64,000 bases of DNA, from the NCBI GenBank assembly GCA_027604705.1, contig JADHYV010000009.1, positions 310,001-374,000 of the forward strand, in the 5' to 3' direction. This document shows, in pieces, positions 10,701 through 20,820 of this stretch. A program made the translations under genes and the position numbers. The stretch is from Allomyces arbusculus. Taxonomy: Eukaryota; Blastocladiomycota; Blastocladiomycetes; Blastocladiales; Blastocladiaceae. Each line of letters begins with the position of its first letter. The first letter of the stretch is position 1. The notes under the pieces are model-generated. The model searched no databases. It had not been told where the DNA came from and saw nothing but the letters and a program-made list of their open reading frames with translations.

Positions 10701-13256
10701 GCCGCGGCCGAGTGGTCGGCCAAGGCCAACGACTTGACGCGGAAATTGCGAGATGCGACGCAGACGGCCGACGAACTTAAGAGGCAACAGGAGAGTGATG
10801 AGCCTGTCTTGCGCCGCGCGCTCGCGTCGGTTGCGCCGTCGGCCGCAGCGTTTTCGGTGGCAACTCTGGCGTCAAGTGTCGACCAAGTCGTGCGCGACCG
10901 CGACGCGCTCACCGCGCAGGTACGCGACCTGACGGCGCGCAACACGACGTTGCAGTCCAAGGTCGACTTTTTGATGGCGTCGTCGGCCGATTCGGCGGCC
11001 ATGACCAAGGCGACCGCTGAGTCGGACGCCAAGCTCGCGCAGACGACGCGCGATCTGCACGATACCGAAGCCGCATTGCAGGACGCGTTGCGCGACGTGA
11101 ACACGCTCACGGCCGAGCGCAAACAACTCGCCGCCGAGGTCGACAAGCACCGCGCCGCTGCTGACCGCGCGCAAAAGGATCTGGCCGCATTGCACTCCGA
11201 GTACGACGTTCTGCTCAAGGAAACGCTTAGCAAGACGCACGAGCAGGAAACCTCGGCCGCCGACCAATTGCGCAATCTCGAGTCGTCGCTGCGCGCTGAA
11301 GCCCGGCAGCAAGCCGCTGCACTCGAGGCTAAAGTCAAGGCCGCCGAGCGCGACCTCGATGCGGCACACCGCGACTTGGACTCGATCCAGACGCAGCGCG
11401 ACCAGGCACGGTCCCGCGCCGACCAGTTGGCGGCTGAGCTCGAGACGGCGCGCCGCGACCACGAGGCGGCACTGGCGACCGTCAAGGCCGCCATGGACAA
11501 GGAGGGCGGGTCGACGCGCGCCGAAGTGACGCAGTTGCAGGTGCAAGTGCAGGAACTCAAGGCGGCCGTGCAGGAGCGCGAGGCGACGAACCGCGCGCAA
11601 GCCGCCGACTTGGCGCATGCGCAGGCCGAGGCCAAGAAATTGAGTGAGCAAGTGACGGATATGCGCGAGGACGCCGAGGATAATGCCGCCGCGTGGGACG
11701 ACGAACGCGCGCGACTCAAGCGGCAAGTGGCCGATTTGACCAAGGACGTGGCGGCATTGCGTGCCGAGGCCACGCAGAACGTGACCGAGTATGCGAACGT
11801 CGCCAAGGACCAGGCGTCGCAGGTGGCCAAACTCAAGACGAGCTTGGACGAGCGCGAGCGGCAGTTGCACGACGCCGAGGACCGCGCGCGCGATGCCGAG
11901 CTCGCCGCGCAGGACGCGCAGCGGCAACTCGATCGGCTGCGCGCACAGCTCGACCGTGCCAATGCCGCGCGCGACTCGGACCGTGCCGAGGCCGCAGCCA
12001 TGCTTGAACGTACGTCCAAAGCCGGCGACGCCAAGGTTGCAGCACTGCAGCGCGACGTGCAGGACGCGCGGCAGGCACTTGACGAGGCACGGCAGGACAT
12101 GGCGCGCGCGCAGGCCGATGCGCAACAGGCACTTGATGCCCTGCGTGCTCAGCATGCACAAGACCTGGCCGCGGCCAAGGCGGCGCTGCAGCAGCAGATC
12201 GATGCGCTCAAGGACGAGCTCGAGGACAAGGAGCGTGAGCTCGAGGACAAGTTGCGCGAACTCGACGACAAGGAACGCGAGCTCGACGAGCTCGATGCGG
12301 CACGGCAGCGCGCCGAGGCAGACCGTGACGCGGCCATGCACGATCTCGAGGACGTGCAGGCGCGCAAGTTGCGCGAGGCACAGACGCAGTTGGCCGAGGC
12401 AATGAAGGCGCACGCAGCCGAACTCGCTGAACGCGCCTCACAGCTGCGAGCCGTGCAGGACGAGCTTGCGGCCGTCCAGCACCAGTACGACGAGGCCGTG
12501 GCTACGTCCGACCGCGACCTTGCCGCGGCGCGGAGCGATGGGTCGGCTTTGGCCGAGCAAGTGGCCACGTTGCAACAGCAGCTCGACGCGGCACGACGCG
12601 ACCAGGCGGCGCTCAACGACCAGCTCGCGCAGACTGCGCAGCAGCGCGACCGCGAGCGTGCCGAGACCGAAGTGCAAGTACAGCAACTGCGCGCACAACT
12701 GCAAACGTTTGAGGGGATTGATCCGGCCAAGTACCGCGCGATGCAAGACAAGGCTGCAGCGGCTGAGGAAGCGCTCGACCAGGCCGTGCGGAAGTACGCG
12801 CAGCGCGAAGCGGCGCTCACGGCCGAGTACGACGCGCTCGAGGCGCGCGAGCAGCGCATGCAATCAGAGCTGCAGGGCTTGCAGACCGAGTTTGACCGGA
12901 TCACGCGCAACGCAACCGATTTCGCGTATGAGCGCAGCAAGCTGGAAAAGGTGATTGCCGAGCAGCGTGCTGAGCAAGCCAAGCTGCGCGCACAGGTTGA
13001 GGACATGGAAGTCGCACGGCTCGGCCGCAACAAGAATGGCGAAAATCCCACGATTGTGCAGTTGCGACACGAGTTCCGCGCCCTGTTGCACGACGCGCGC
13101 GAGGATGCCCAAACACGCATCGATCGCGAGGTGCAAGAGAAAGTTGCGCTCGAGCAGCAGGTGCGCAACCTCAAGCGCGAGCAGGCCATGGCCGCCTACG
13201 CACGCGCGACCGTGGCGACGCAGACGCTCGCGCTCTTCACGGAGAAGGCGACATAG
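7768..13256 (+). CDS. Large proline-rich / coiled-coil protein, possibly Uds1-like
   Basis: Exons 7768-7773, 7845-8258 and 8334-13256 encode 1780 residues. The first coding exon holds only ATG GCC before a strong donor (gtacgt); the next exon starts after ctcacag and stays in frame to the ATG ATG at 7905, which could be an alternative start. Residues 1 to about 640 are disordered, rich in Pro, Ala and Arg with poly-Pro runs. From about 650 to the end there is nearly continuous heptad coiled coil rich in Ala, Glu, Gln, Arg and Asp. The segment entering the coil (RHTKRVGDLETRLAQHSAAV) recalls the fungal 'up-regulated during septation' (Uds1) domain, but this is from memory and weak. Likely a structural scaffold of septum, cell cortex or cytoskeleton; it could also be a flagellar or Golgi tether. 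No motor domain is present. Confidence 0.85.
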
Positions 13257-13479
13257 GCAGGTGATGTGAGATGAGCAGCAGCGTCGCGGGTTGGCATTTG
13301 TAGATAGAAATTCTTCAGGCAGATTGCATCAAAATACACGCGCCGATTATTGCCTCTTGTCACTTCTTCGATGATGACAGCTCAACACGTGCAGGTGGCC
13401 TCCACGCGCAAGTCGCGACCGACCAACCACCACCACCACCAACAACCTCGGCCACGCTCATCCTCTCTCTCTTGCACAC

Positions 13480-14829
13480 ATGCTCCTCGCTGCTGCCGGT
13501 GCCCGTCGCCTGCCGCAACTCGTCGCTTCGTCCCGCGCTGCTCTCGCTCCGCTGCCCGCCGCTGCTGCCACGATCGCCGCACTCCACGCCGCCACCCGTA
13601 CTTCAACCACCCGCTCTGCACCCACCACCATGTCGCTCTCGTCGTCGGCCCCCGCGCACCAGGAATCGGCACATAAACTGTGCATGATTCCAGGCCCAAT
13701 CGAATTCCACGACGATGTGCTCGCGCAAATGTCGACGCCGGCCACGTCGCACGTTGACCCGAGCTTCATTGGCGAGTTTGGCGCGTCGATTGAGATGCTG
13801 CGCAAGGTCTTCAAGTCGGCCAAGGGCCAGCCCTTCATTGTTGCCGGTTCTGGCACGCTCGGTTGGGACATGGTCGCCTCCAACCTCGTCGAGCCCGGCG
13901 AGAATGCGCTCGTCATCAACACGGGTCTGTTTGGTGACCGGTTCGGCGAGTGCCTGCAAGTCTACGGCGCCAAGGTCACGCACCTGCACGCGCCCGCGAT
14001 TGGCGCGATCCCCGCGCACGACGAGGTGGTCAAGGCCGTCAAGGCGCAAAAGTACAAGGTGGTCACGATCACGCACGTCGACACGTCGACGGGTGTCCTG
14101 CAGGACATCAAGACGCTTTCCAAGCTGATTCGCGACGCGTCGCCGTCGACGCTCGTCATTGTCGATGGTGTGTGCTCGGTCGGTGGCGAGGACCTTGACA
14201 TGGACGCGTGGGGCGTCGATGTGGTCCTGACGGCGTCGCAGAAGGCGCTCGGGTGCCCGCCCGGTCTCTGTGTCATGGTCGCGTCGGAGCGTGCGATGCA
14301 GACGTTCCAGACGCGCGTGGCCCCGCCGACGGCCTACTACGCGTCGTGGGCCAAATGGACGCCGATCATGCAAGCCTATGAGGCGCGCAAGCCGTCCTAC
14401 TTTGCGACGCCCGCCGTGCAGACGATCAAGGCGCTGCACACGTCGCTGCAGCAGCTGGTCGCCAAGCCGCTCGCCGAGCGGTACGCGCAGCACGTGCGCA
14501 TCTCGGATCACGTCAAGCAGACGATGCTCGGCTGGGGGCTGAAGCTGGTCCCGACCGACTACGCGCACGCCGCGCACACGCTGACGGCCGTCTACTACCC
14601 GGAGGGTGTTGCTGGGCCGGCGCTGCTCAGTGCGCTCTCGGGCAAGGGCGTCGTTGTTGCCGGTGGTCTCCACCCCAAGATTGCGCCGACCTACTTCCGT
14701 ATCGGCCACATGGGTCTCTCGGCCACGCACGAGGCCGAGCTCAAGCACATTGAGCAGACGCTCAAGCACCTCGAGGCGGCACTGCGCGAGCAAGGGTTTG
14801 CGCCCAAGAACGCGGCCAAGGCCAAGTAA
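13480..14829 (+). CDS. AGXT: Alanine-glyoxylate / serine-pyruvate aminotransferase
   Basis: A single exon, 449 residues. It is a class V, PLP-dependent aminotransferase that converts glyoxylate and alanine to glycine and pyruvate. The PLP lysine is about residue 255 in TASQKALGCPPG, preceded by the cofactor Asp in VIVDGVCSVGGEDLDMD. The start region HKLCMIPGPIEFHDDVL is typical of the family. The first 50 residues are rich in Ala and Arg without acidic residues, which looks like a mitochondrial presequence. A second Met (MSLSSSAP, about base 13630) lies just before the conserved core, so leaky scanning could give a cytosolic or peroxisomal form. The C terminus is AKAK, not a classic SKL-type peroxisomal signal. 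It stands alone between the coiled-coil gene and the nucleotidyltransferase gene. Confidence 0.96.
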   Translation: MLLAAAGARRLPQLVASSRAALAPLPAAAATIAALHAATRTSTTRSAPTTMSLSSSAPAHQESAHKLCMIPGPIEFHDDVLAQMSTPATSHVDPSFIGEFGASIEMLRKVFKSAKGQPFIVAGSGTLGWDMVASNLVEPGENALVINTGLFGDRFGECLQVYGAKVTHLHAPAIGAIPAHDEVVKAVKAQKYKVVTITHVDTSTGVLQDIKTLSKLIRDASPSTLVIVDGVCSVGGEDLDMDAWGVDVVLTASQKALGCPPGLCVMVASERAMQTFQTRVAPPTAYYASWAKWTPIMQAYEARKPSYFATPAVQTIKALHTSLQQLVAKPLAERYAQHVRISDHVKQTMLGWGLKLVPTDYAHAAHTLTAVYYPEGVAGPALLSALSGKGVVVAGGLHPKIAPTYFRIGHMGLSATHEAELKHIEQTLKHLEAALREQGFAPKNAAKAK

Positions 14830-15257
14830 GGCGGAGGCGACATAGTGCGTGGCATGCGGTCGTGAAGTGGATTCGTGGTTGCGTTTGTTCTCTCGCAATA
14901 TACATAGGTCTAGCGTATGCTGGCGAGTGAAGCGTTCACGCTGTTCCATGTGTCACAAATCGAGCAAAGGATGTCTGGACACACTTGGTGGTCAGTGCCG
15001 ATAGTGTTGGTGTAGGTTGGCGACAACAACAACAACAGCGACCTCCACTTGGCCACTGTCGTTGTGCTACAAATGGACTCTTTCTCTCCTCGTTTTCGCC
15101 GTACACCCCAACTCTGTGTCAGCTGTCGAGCGACGCGTCGCGCTTCCACCAACACCGTCACGCACCGCGCCAGGTTCGCGGGCACCGTCTCACTCCGCCG
15201 CAGCCTGGCCAAACGTCCACCCGCGTCAAGTCGGCAGATTCTGGCCTTTAGCTCAAG
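14830..15257. other. Intergenic region
   Basis: 428 bp holding the 3' end of the aminotransferase transcript and the 5' leader and promoter of the nucleotidyltransferase gene. It includes a short CAA-rich run near 15020. No credible coding sequence is visible. Confidence 0.5.
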
Positions 15258-17287
15258 ATGAGCATCAGCCCGATCACGGCGCGATACGAGGCCGCGCGCA
15301 AGCGCAAATCGCCCACATTTGTGCCCGTCCCGTGCGCCACGCTGTCGTCCGAGTGGCTGCACGAGCTGGGCGACTTGCTCGACGTGGACCCGATCCAGCG
15401 CGACTACGTCGAGTGCGCTGTCGACTGGATCTGCGACGTGATCAAACATCACCGTGACGATTGGACGAATGCCGGGCTTGGCGCCATTACGCGCATCGCG
15501 CGCGTCGGGTCGCTCCCCAAGGACACGGCCATCTGCGTCAACTTTGACGCCGACCTCGTCGTGCATCTACGCGATCTCGACGTGATTGGCGATGGGGAGG
15601 TGAGGCAGGCCGCGGAAATTGCCCGTGACGTGCTTGCACCGTATCTCCAGGACGTGAAGGACAACTGGACTGTGCGCAAGACGCCCGACGAGCGTAACGT
15701 GCGCGTCACGCTCAATAAGCTCGTTCCGCGCAGTACGAGCTTGTTGATTGCCGTCGCTGTGCAGCCGCTCGTGCCCTACAGGGTCCCACCGTTCGCCATC
15801 AGTATGGATGTGCTCTTCACGCTTGATTGCTTGAAAGACGACGATTCCCTGGCCAAATCGTGTCTGCGGCCAATTTTGTACAAGCTCAAAGTCTTGCAGT
15901 ATAACACGGAAAACGACATGAGCAAAGACCTCAACCGGCGGCTCCAACCGCTCGCGTCCGAGGCCGCGCAGCAACGCGTCCGTGGCCAAGACCCGTTGGT
16001 GCGCTCGCTGATTCGGATCGTCAAGGCCTGGAACCTGTTGCTGTTCTCGACGAGCAGCGAGGCGCGGGCGCGGTCAACGGTGCTCGAGACGATTGTCTTG
16101 ATTATTGTTGACCAGTGGCCCGAGATTGTCGATCATGTACGTGTTCTCAGCTGGATCAAATCAATTCTGCTCTTGCGGCCATCTGATTTCCGCTCCGGAT
16201 TTGCAGTACAAACTGTCCGACAAGCACCAGAGCCCGACGATCGGCGCGCTGTTTCTGGAAGTGCTTCGCCAGCTCGCCCAAGTCGAGTCGATGCAGCTCG
16301 GGGACCGGCTGACCAAATTCGACCATGCGCGGCGCCTGCATCGCAACTGCATCCGCAAATCGATGCGCAAGGACAACGCTGTTCTCCTGAACCGGGTCCG
16401 TGCTGGCGACTGTTTGGTTGTTGGGAACGTGCGGCTGACAATTTTGCCACCCTGATCTCCAGGTCGACTTTCTCAACAACCTGCTCTCGAGCAAGGCGCT
16501 GCAAGTGTTCAGCGAAGACTACCGTGAGGAACTCGCCGAGGCCACGTCTTTTGTCCTGCAGGGGCTCGCAGCTGAGAAAATCACGACGCCGTTTGGGATC
16601 CTTCTTCCCCAGAACCGGCTCTTCACGACGAGCCGACTCGGATTCCATTTGTGCCTGCACGTGCCCAACGACGCGGCCGCGCGCACGTTCCCGACGTCGA
16701 GCACAACCAGCGAGTGGTTCAAGGCGACCAACTTCCACCGGCAGCTCACCGTGTACCTGCTTTTCCGGGCGCGCGACGTGTTCTCTGCGACGGCGGGAAC
16801 GGACACGGTAGACGACCCGCACGCTCTCATCACGCGGTCGGAGACGACCTGGTCGCGCGTGTGGTCGACGGCTGCGGAACTGAGTTTGCCCAAGGGCGAC
16901 AAGGCTGATCGGCAGGCGCGCGTCGACTGGCGCACGGTCCCGCACGGCTCGTGGTGCCAGGAAATGTGTTTCCACCAAGTCGGTGCTGCTTCACCGGCTG
17001 CACTGGACAATGAATTTGCGCGGCCGCTGCGCACGGTCGCGACCGACGTGACCGCGCTGTTGTTGCAAACCGTGCGCCTACGGATTGCGCACAAGGCCAT
17101 GAAGCGCGCGATTCCGTCGGCCAAAAACTCGGATCAGATTGTGGTCGCTGTGCCCGTTGCACTCGGGTCCGAGAGCAGTGATGGCGGGCCGCGCACCGCG
17201 ATGCTGCACCTGCATGTGTGGTCGATGCGGAATAAACTCGACCAGGTGGAACTGGATGAGGAAATGATTGCTGAAGATGATTTCTGA
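15258..17287 (+). CDS. OAS/DZF-type nucleotidyltransferase-fold protein
   Basis: Exons 15258-16136, 16207-16395 and 16463-17287 give 630 residues, all splices in phase 0. The N-terminal half shows the polymerase-beta-like nucleotidyltransferase signature: VGS at residues 83-85, then a DxD pair at about 97 and 99 (NFDADLVVHL) and a third Asp at about 184 (AISMDVLF). A helix DPLVRSLIRIVKAWNLLL resembles the helix after the catalytic domain in 2'-5'-oligoadenylate synthetases and in NF45/NF90 DZF proteins. The three acidic residues are kept, unlike in NF45, so a catalytic role is possible. The C-terminal 300 residues are not recognised. Known relatives make oligoadenylate, cyclic dinucleotides or RNA tails. 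The substrate here is unknown, and assignment to OAS, DZF or another branch is uncertain. Confidence 0.75.
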
Positions 17288-17986
17288 AGCGTGGATAGTT
17301 GATGTCATGTGCCATGGCTGACCACGGCCATTTATTTTGGGTTTCCGATTCGAAGTTTTATGAATTTGTGTAGCTGGTTTACCAGCGGTGTTGAAGTCGT
17401 TCTGTCTGTCGTTTTGCTGTGGTTCGAGCTGGTGCTTCCATCAAACCTCGAATCAACGAACCTTTGAAGTGTGATGAACATACATCTGGCAGTCTGGTTA
17501 TGGTAAGCATCCGCAGAAACCAAAGCAGACCCTGGTTATAACTGCGGGCGATATCCAATACGGACAATGTGACGCTCATTGTGCTCATGAGCATGGACAC
17601 ACTCTGCTGATTTGCTTCAGCCAGTGCTGCAATCCATCACCCATCCTTCAAGGCAAGCAGCAACAAGCGTCAATGACTTTTGAACACATGACTCGAAGAA
17701 AGCACCAGCTTTCTCCCCAGAATACGTGGTGGATCACGTCGCTTCAAATACTGCTGTTAGGTCACATCTGCGCTCATCTAGTACACGGCTCCTGAGGCAA
17801 CCAAGCTTGAGCCTGGCTAGTCTCTTCCACCTGTCGTGAATACTACTGACGACCTGTCATGTAGTTGGGTGGCGTGTGCTGGCCTGATGCACTCGCCAGC
17901 AAAGCCAGCAAAGAAAGGCCTGGAAGCACACCATCTCGTTCCAGCTCTCAGCTCAGGTATCCAACACCACGGCCATCATCATCAAC
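17288..17986. other. AT-richer intergenic region
   Basis: 699 bp with visibly lower GC than the flanking genes. It holds the 3' end of the nucleotidyltransferase transcript and sequence upstream of the WHxH gene. I see no conserved coding frame, RNA gene or repeat. Confidence 0.5.
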
Positions 17987-18988
17987 ATGTCACCTCCCGC
18001 AGTTGCTGTGGCTCCTCCCACCCACACCAAACTCCCCATAGCCCACAATGCTCGTCAGCCCATGCCGCTCATGAAGCCGACGTCGCTGTTCGAGGACGCC
18101 AAGAAGACGCTTACCGTGGATGCGGCCATTGCCAAGACTGTGCAAACCGGGGGCAAGATGGACAAGGATGCCATGGCCACGCTCACGGCTAGCATTGGTG
18201 AGCACACAGCCACTGCCGTGTCACGCGACACGTTGCTTGCCCACACCATTTTGCTCACCGCATTCCATCAGCTGCGGGACGGCGCCAACGAGGCCAAGAA
18301 TGTGTTCGTGCCGTCCTTTCTCTTCCTGTGAGCATCCCCATCAGTAATTTGTTGACATGGACGCGGAATTGACTCGTCATTAAGTGTAGCGCGTTCCTGT
18401 GCACTAGCGAGGTGCGCTACTCCATGTTCATGAACGCAGTCGCCAAGTCTATTGCCAAGGGCGAGCCGGTCGTCGAGGCGCCATCACTTCCGCTCATGGA
18501 CGTGGCAATGTTCTGGCACGTGCACATGGTAAGCGTGTCTCAAACGTGGCTCTTTTATTTTACCTCAAATCGATCAGTTCTTGAAACTATTTCTTAGTTT
18601 GCTTCTCGTCATGAAAGTAGCTCAGCCCGATTTGATACGCCGCCGACATGCAGCACAACTATGGCGACCTGCTGCTTGGTATGGATTTCCCGCTGTTGCG
18701 CATGGTGCGGTAATCAATGGATACTGATCGCGCGGATACTCTCTGTCGATCGGCCTCGATTTTGTCGATGTGGTGCGCGGGAAGCAAACCAGACTCTACT
18801 ACTTCCTCTCGATGTATTTTTGGCACGCGTTTGTCAAGCCATCAAGGGCCGGCAATCAAACTGTGCTCCTGACCCCAGTTTGCTAACGCTGACAAACCCT
18901 GCCACAGTTGATGGAAGCTCTTGTTGTGGTTGAACAGCTGCGCATGGCTCGGTATGGCGACAAACACAAACAATCAATGGCAAACTAG
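17987..18988 (+). CDS. Small DUF1399 (glycine-rich-domain-like) protein, possibly decaying
   Basis: Exons 17987-18327, 18390-18528, 18654-18704, 18785-18862 and 18908-18988 give 229 residues in frame. The core matches the GRDP/DUF1399 family: a helix EVRYSMFMNAVAKSI, then the hallmark MDVAMFWHVHM (WHxH). Family members continue with L-x-P-x-x-Y-x-x-D. That segment is present at 18621-18653, next to a tag acceptor, but contains an in-frame TGA at 18633-18635. Using the next acceptor (catgcag, ending 18653) skips 11 codons including the stop and keeps the frame, so the gene may still be expressed. The two last exons read well (YYFLSMYFWHAFV; LMEALVVVEQLRMARYG) but have no known match. Function unknown; plant GRDP proteins act in stress and auxin responses. 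The model is short for the family, so it may be a relic. Confidence 0.5.
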
Positions 18989-20249
18989 CTGCGACCATGT
19001 CCAGGACATGCACGTGTCAGCCGTTCATGATTTGAATTGCAACACAGCGAGAAGGTAATCGCCAAAGTGCCCAAAAGAACGTGGAAAGTAATAGTCAATG
19101 ACCAATGAGACTGATTGGGACACCGGCATTTGAAAAAACGACGCATCTGGTCGTCTGACGCCATGGTTGGGAGTAACAGGGGCAGTTGGGATTTGGCATC
19201 AAGGTTACCAACTCCAAGGATCAGAGAAACAGTGGTGTCGTTTTGCTACTACCTCACAGTCATACATCGCCACCCGCCACCTTGTTTTCTCAAACGTCCC
19301 ACAACACTCTCAAACGTCGCAAACGACGCGGAATCAGCATGGGAACATCGTGGGGGTACCGAAAAAACCGTTGTTCCTGTGCGTTTTGAGCAAAATCGAA
19401 ATGAAATTTCTGTGGCGCAGGATTGGTGATGGCAAGCGGTCTTCACCACACTGCCACAAGTTCAATACCACACCGATCGAGACCCTGCACTCTCCCATCG
19501 TAGCTGACCCGGCGCTCGCGCGGTACATTGCCGCGAACGTTCCGCGCCCCTGAGTTATGGCTATGATGGCTCGACGTTGATGGATTTGAGCTGTGCAGTT
19601 CATGCTGTGCTCTTTTGACGTTCTGGCACTAGTTGCGGATTTCTCGACCGTGTTTGCGCTCGTTTGCACTTGTGTCTGTCTACTCTCTCTTTTTCTCTCT
19701 TTTGACTGTCGTCTCATGTACTCTGTGCCCTCTCCTCTCCAACCTGTATCCCTGCTCTCTCTCTCTCTTTCGTTTCTTTTTCCGAAATCCCTGTGCCGTG
19801 GAGTGATTGGCGGCGGTTGGCCACGACTGGCGCACCGTCAGGATTGTAATTATGGGCGTTGGCCGCATGATTGGAGGCGGTTGGTCGTGGGCAGGCACGC
19901 GCGGGGCACCGTCAGGTTTGTACCAGACAATTTCTGGTCGGAATATGATGGAGCTCCATATTTTTGTTTTGTTTTGTTTTGTTTTCTCCTGCTGTTTCTT
20001 CGACATCTGTGATTTGCATGACTTTGCGTGAGGACTGCTGTTACTGCGCCAGTTGTGATCAGTGTCCGCATGCTTGTCCTGTCAGCACACTCGACTTGGA
20101 GGCACGCTCGACTTGACAATCGCTTGACTTGCGGCCACGTACAATTGACAGCGCACGATCAGGCTGCGGTATCCGCGCACAACGTTGAGGGATGGGCATG
20201 TCGTGACCACATCCTGGCCCAAATGGACAGGCTGGTGGTCGAGGCCAAG
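18989..20249. other. Gene-poor stretch with pyrimidine tract and imperfect direct repeat
   Basis: About 1.26 kb of AT-richer DNA without a convincing gene. It contains a CT-rich tract at about 19678-19790. An imperfect direct repeat follows, with copies near 19807-19848 and 19871-19922 sharing ggcggttgg and gcaccgtcagg. A run of five GTTTT units lies at 19966-19985. Open frames across it translate into low-complexity or hydrophobic sequence caused by the CT tract. Confidence 0.4.
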
Positions 20250-20522
20250 TCAAGGTTGATGCTCAAGTGATGCAGGAAGCCGAGGGAGCAATTGAAACAC
20301 ATCAGGGCCGAGCGTGGCCTTGGTAAGCACTAGCCGGCACAGGGGAGGCGTGAATATTGGCAACGTTCGATTACATTCAGGCCCGTTGGTGATCGTGAGT
20401 GAGTCCATGGCAAGGGGCAGCCGCTCAAAAGTGGTCCTGACCTTCAGCGAGTTGACGGTTGCACGATGGCATCCGAAACCAAAAAAGTTCAGCGACTGGA
20501 CTGACAATGGAACATTGGCCAT
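20250..20522 (-). pseudogene. Possible relic of a leucine-rich-repeat gene
   Basis: A 90-codon minus-strand frame reads like one or two leucine-rich repeats (MDSLTITN, PPLCRLVLTKATLGPDVFQL, LPRLPASLEH). The spacing of Leu, Val and Pro recalls F-box/LRR proteins. No continuous frame joins it to a full protein on either side, and no splice-linked exon is obvious. The neighbouring frame upstream (to 20824) has a weak helical stretch that could be an F-box remnant. It may be a decayed paralogue or chance; confidence is low. Confidence 0.2.
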
Positions 20523-20820
20523 GAGAGCATTGCTCGTGCCAGACCAGACGTATTGTCATAGGCCAGAACCCACCAACAGCTTGTCGTCCAAACTTTAAGC
20601 AGCCTGCGCACATGCTGCCTTGCACGATCTGTCAAAAGCAAATTCAAGTCGACAACATGTGCAATGCAATCCATCCAAACTACAACGAAAACGTCAACGA
20701 GAAACAATGCATAGCGCCGCCGTGCCCGGCCCTGCATTGGCGTTCTCGCAGCGCGTCCAGCGTGTGTACCAGACTGGCGTCGGTGCTTCTCCACCCCGTC
20801 GCTCATGCTGACGCGATCCT

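Noticed and set aside
10430-12100. Minus-strand open frame of 556 codons
   Set aside because: Antisense of the coiled-coil region. Its Ser/Cys/Ala/Arg-rich composition is that expected from reverse-reading Glu/Gln/Ala codons.
13603-14949. Minus-strand open frame of 448 codons
   Set aside because: Antisense of the aminotransferase; no family match and atypical Arg/His composition.
19593-20012. Hydrophobic 139-codon frame
   Set aside because: Its Leu/Ser/Phe runs come from the CT-rich tract and the GTTTT run; not a credible membrane protein.
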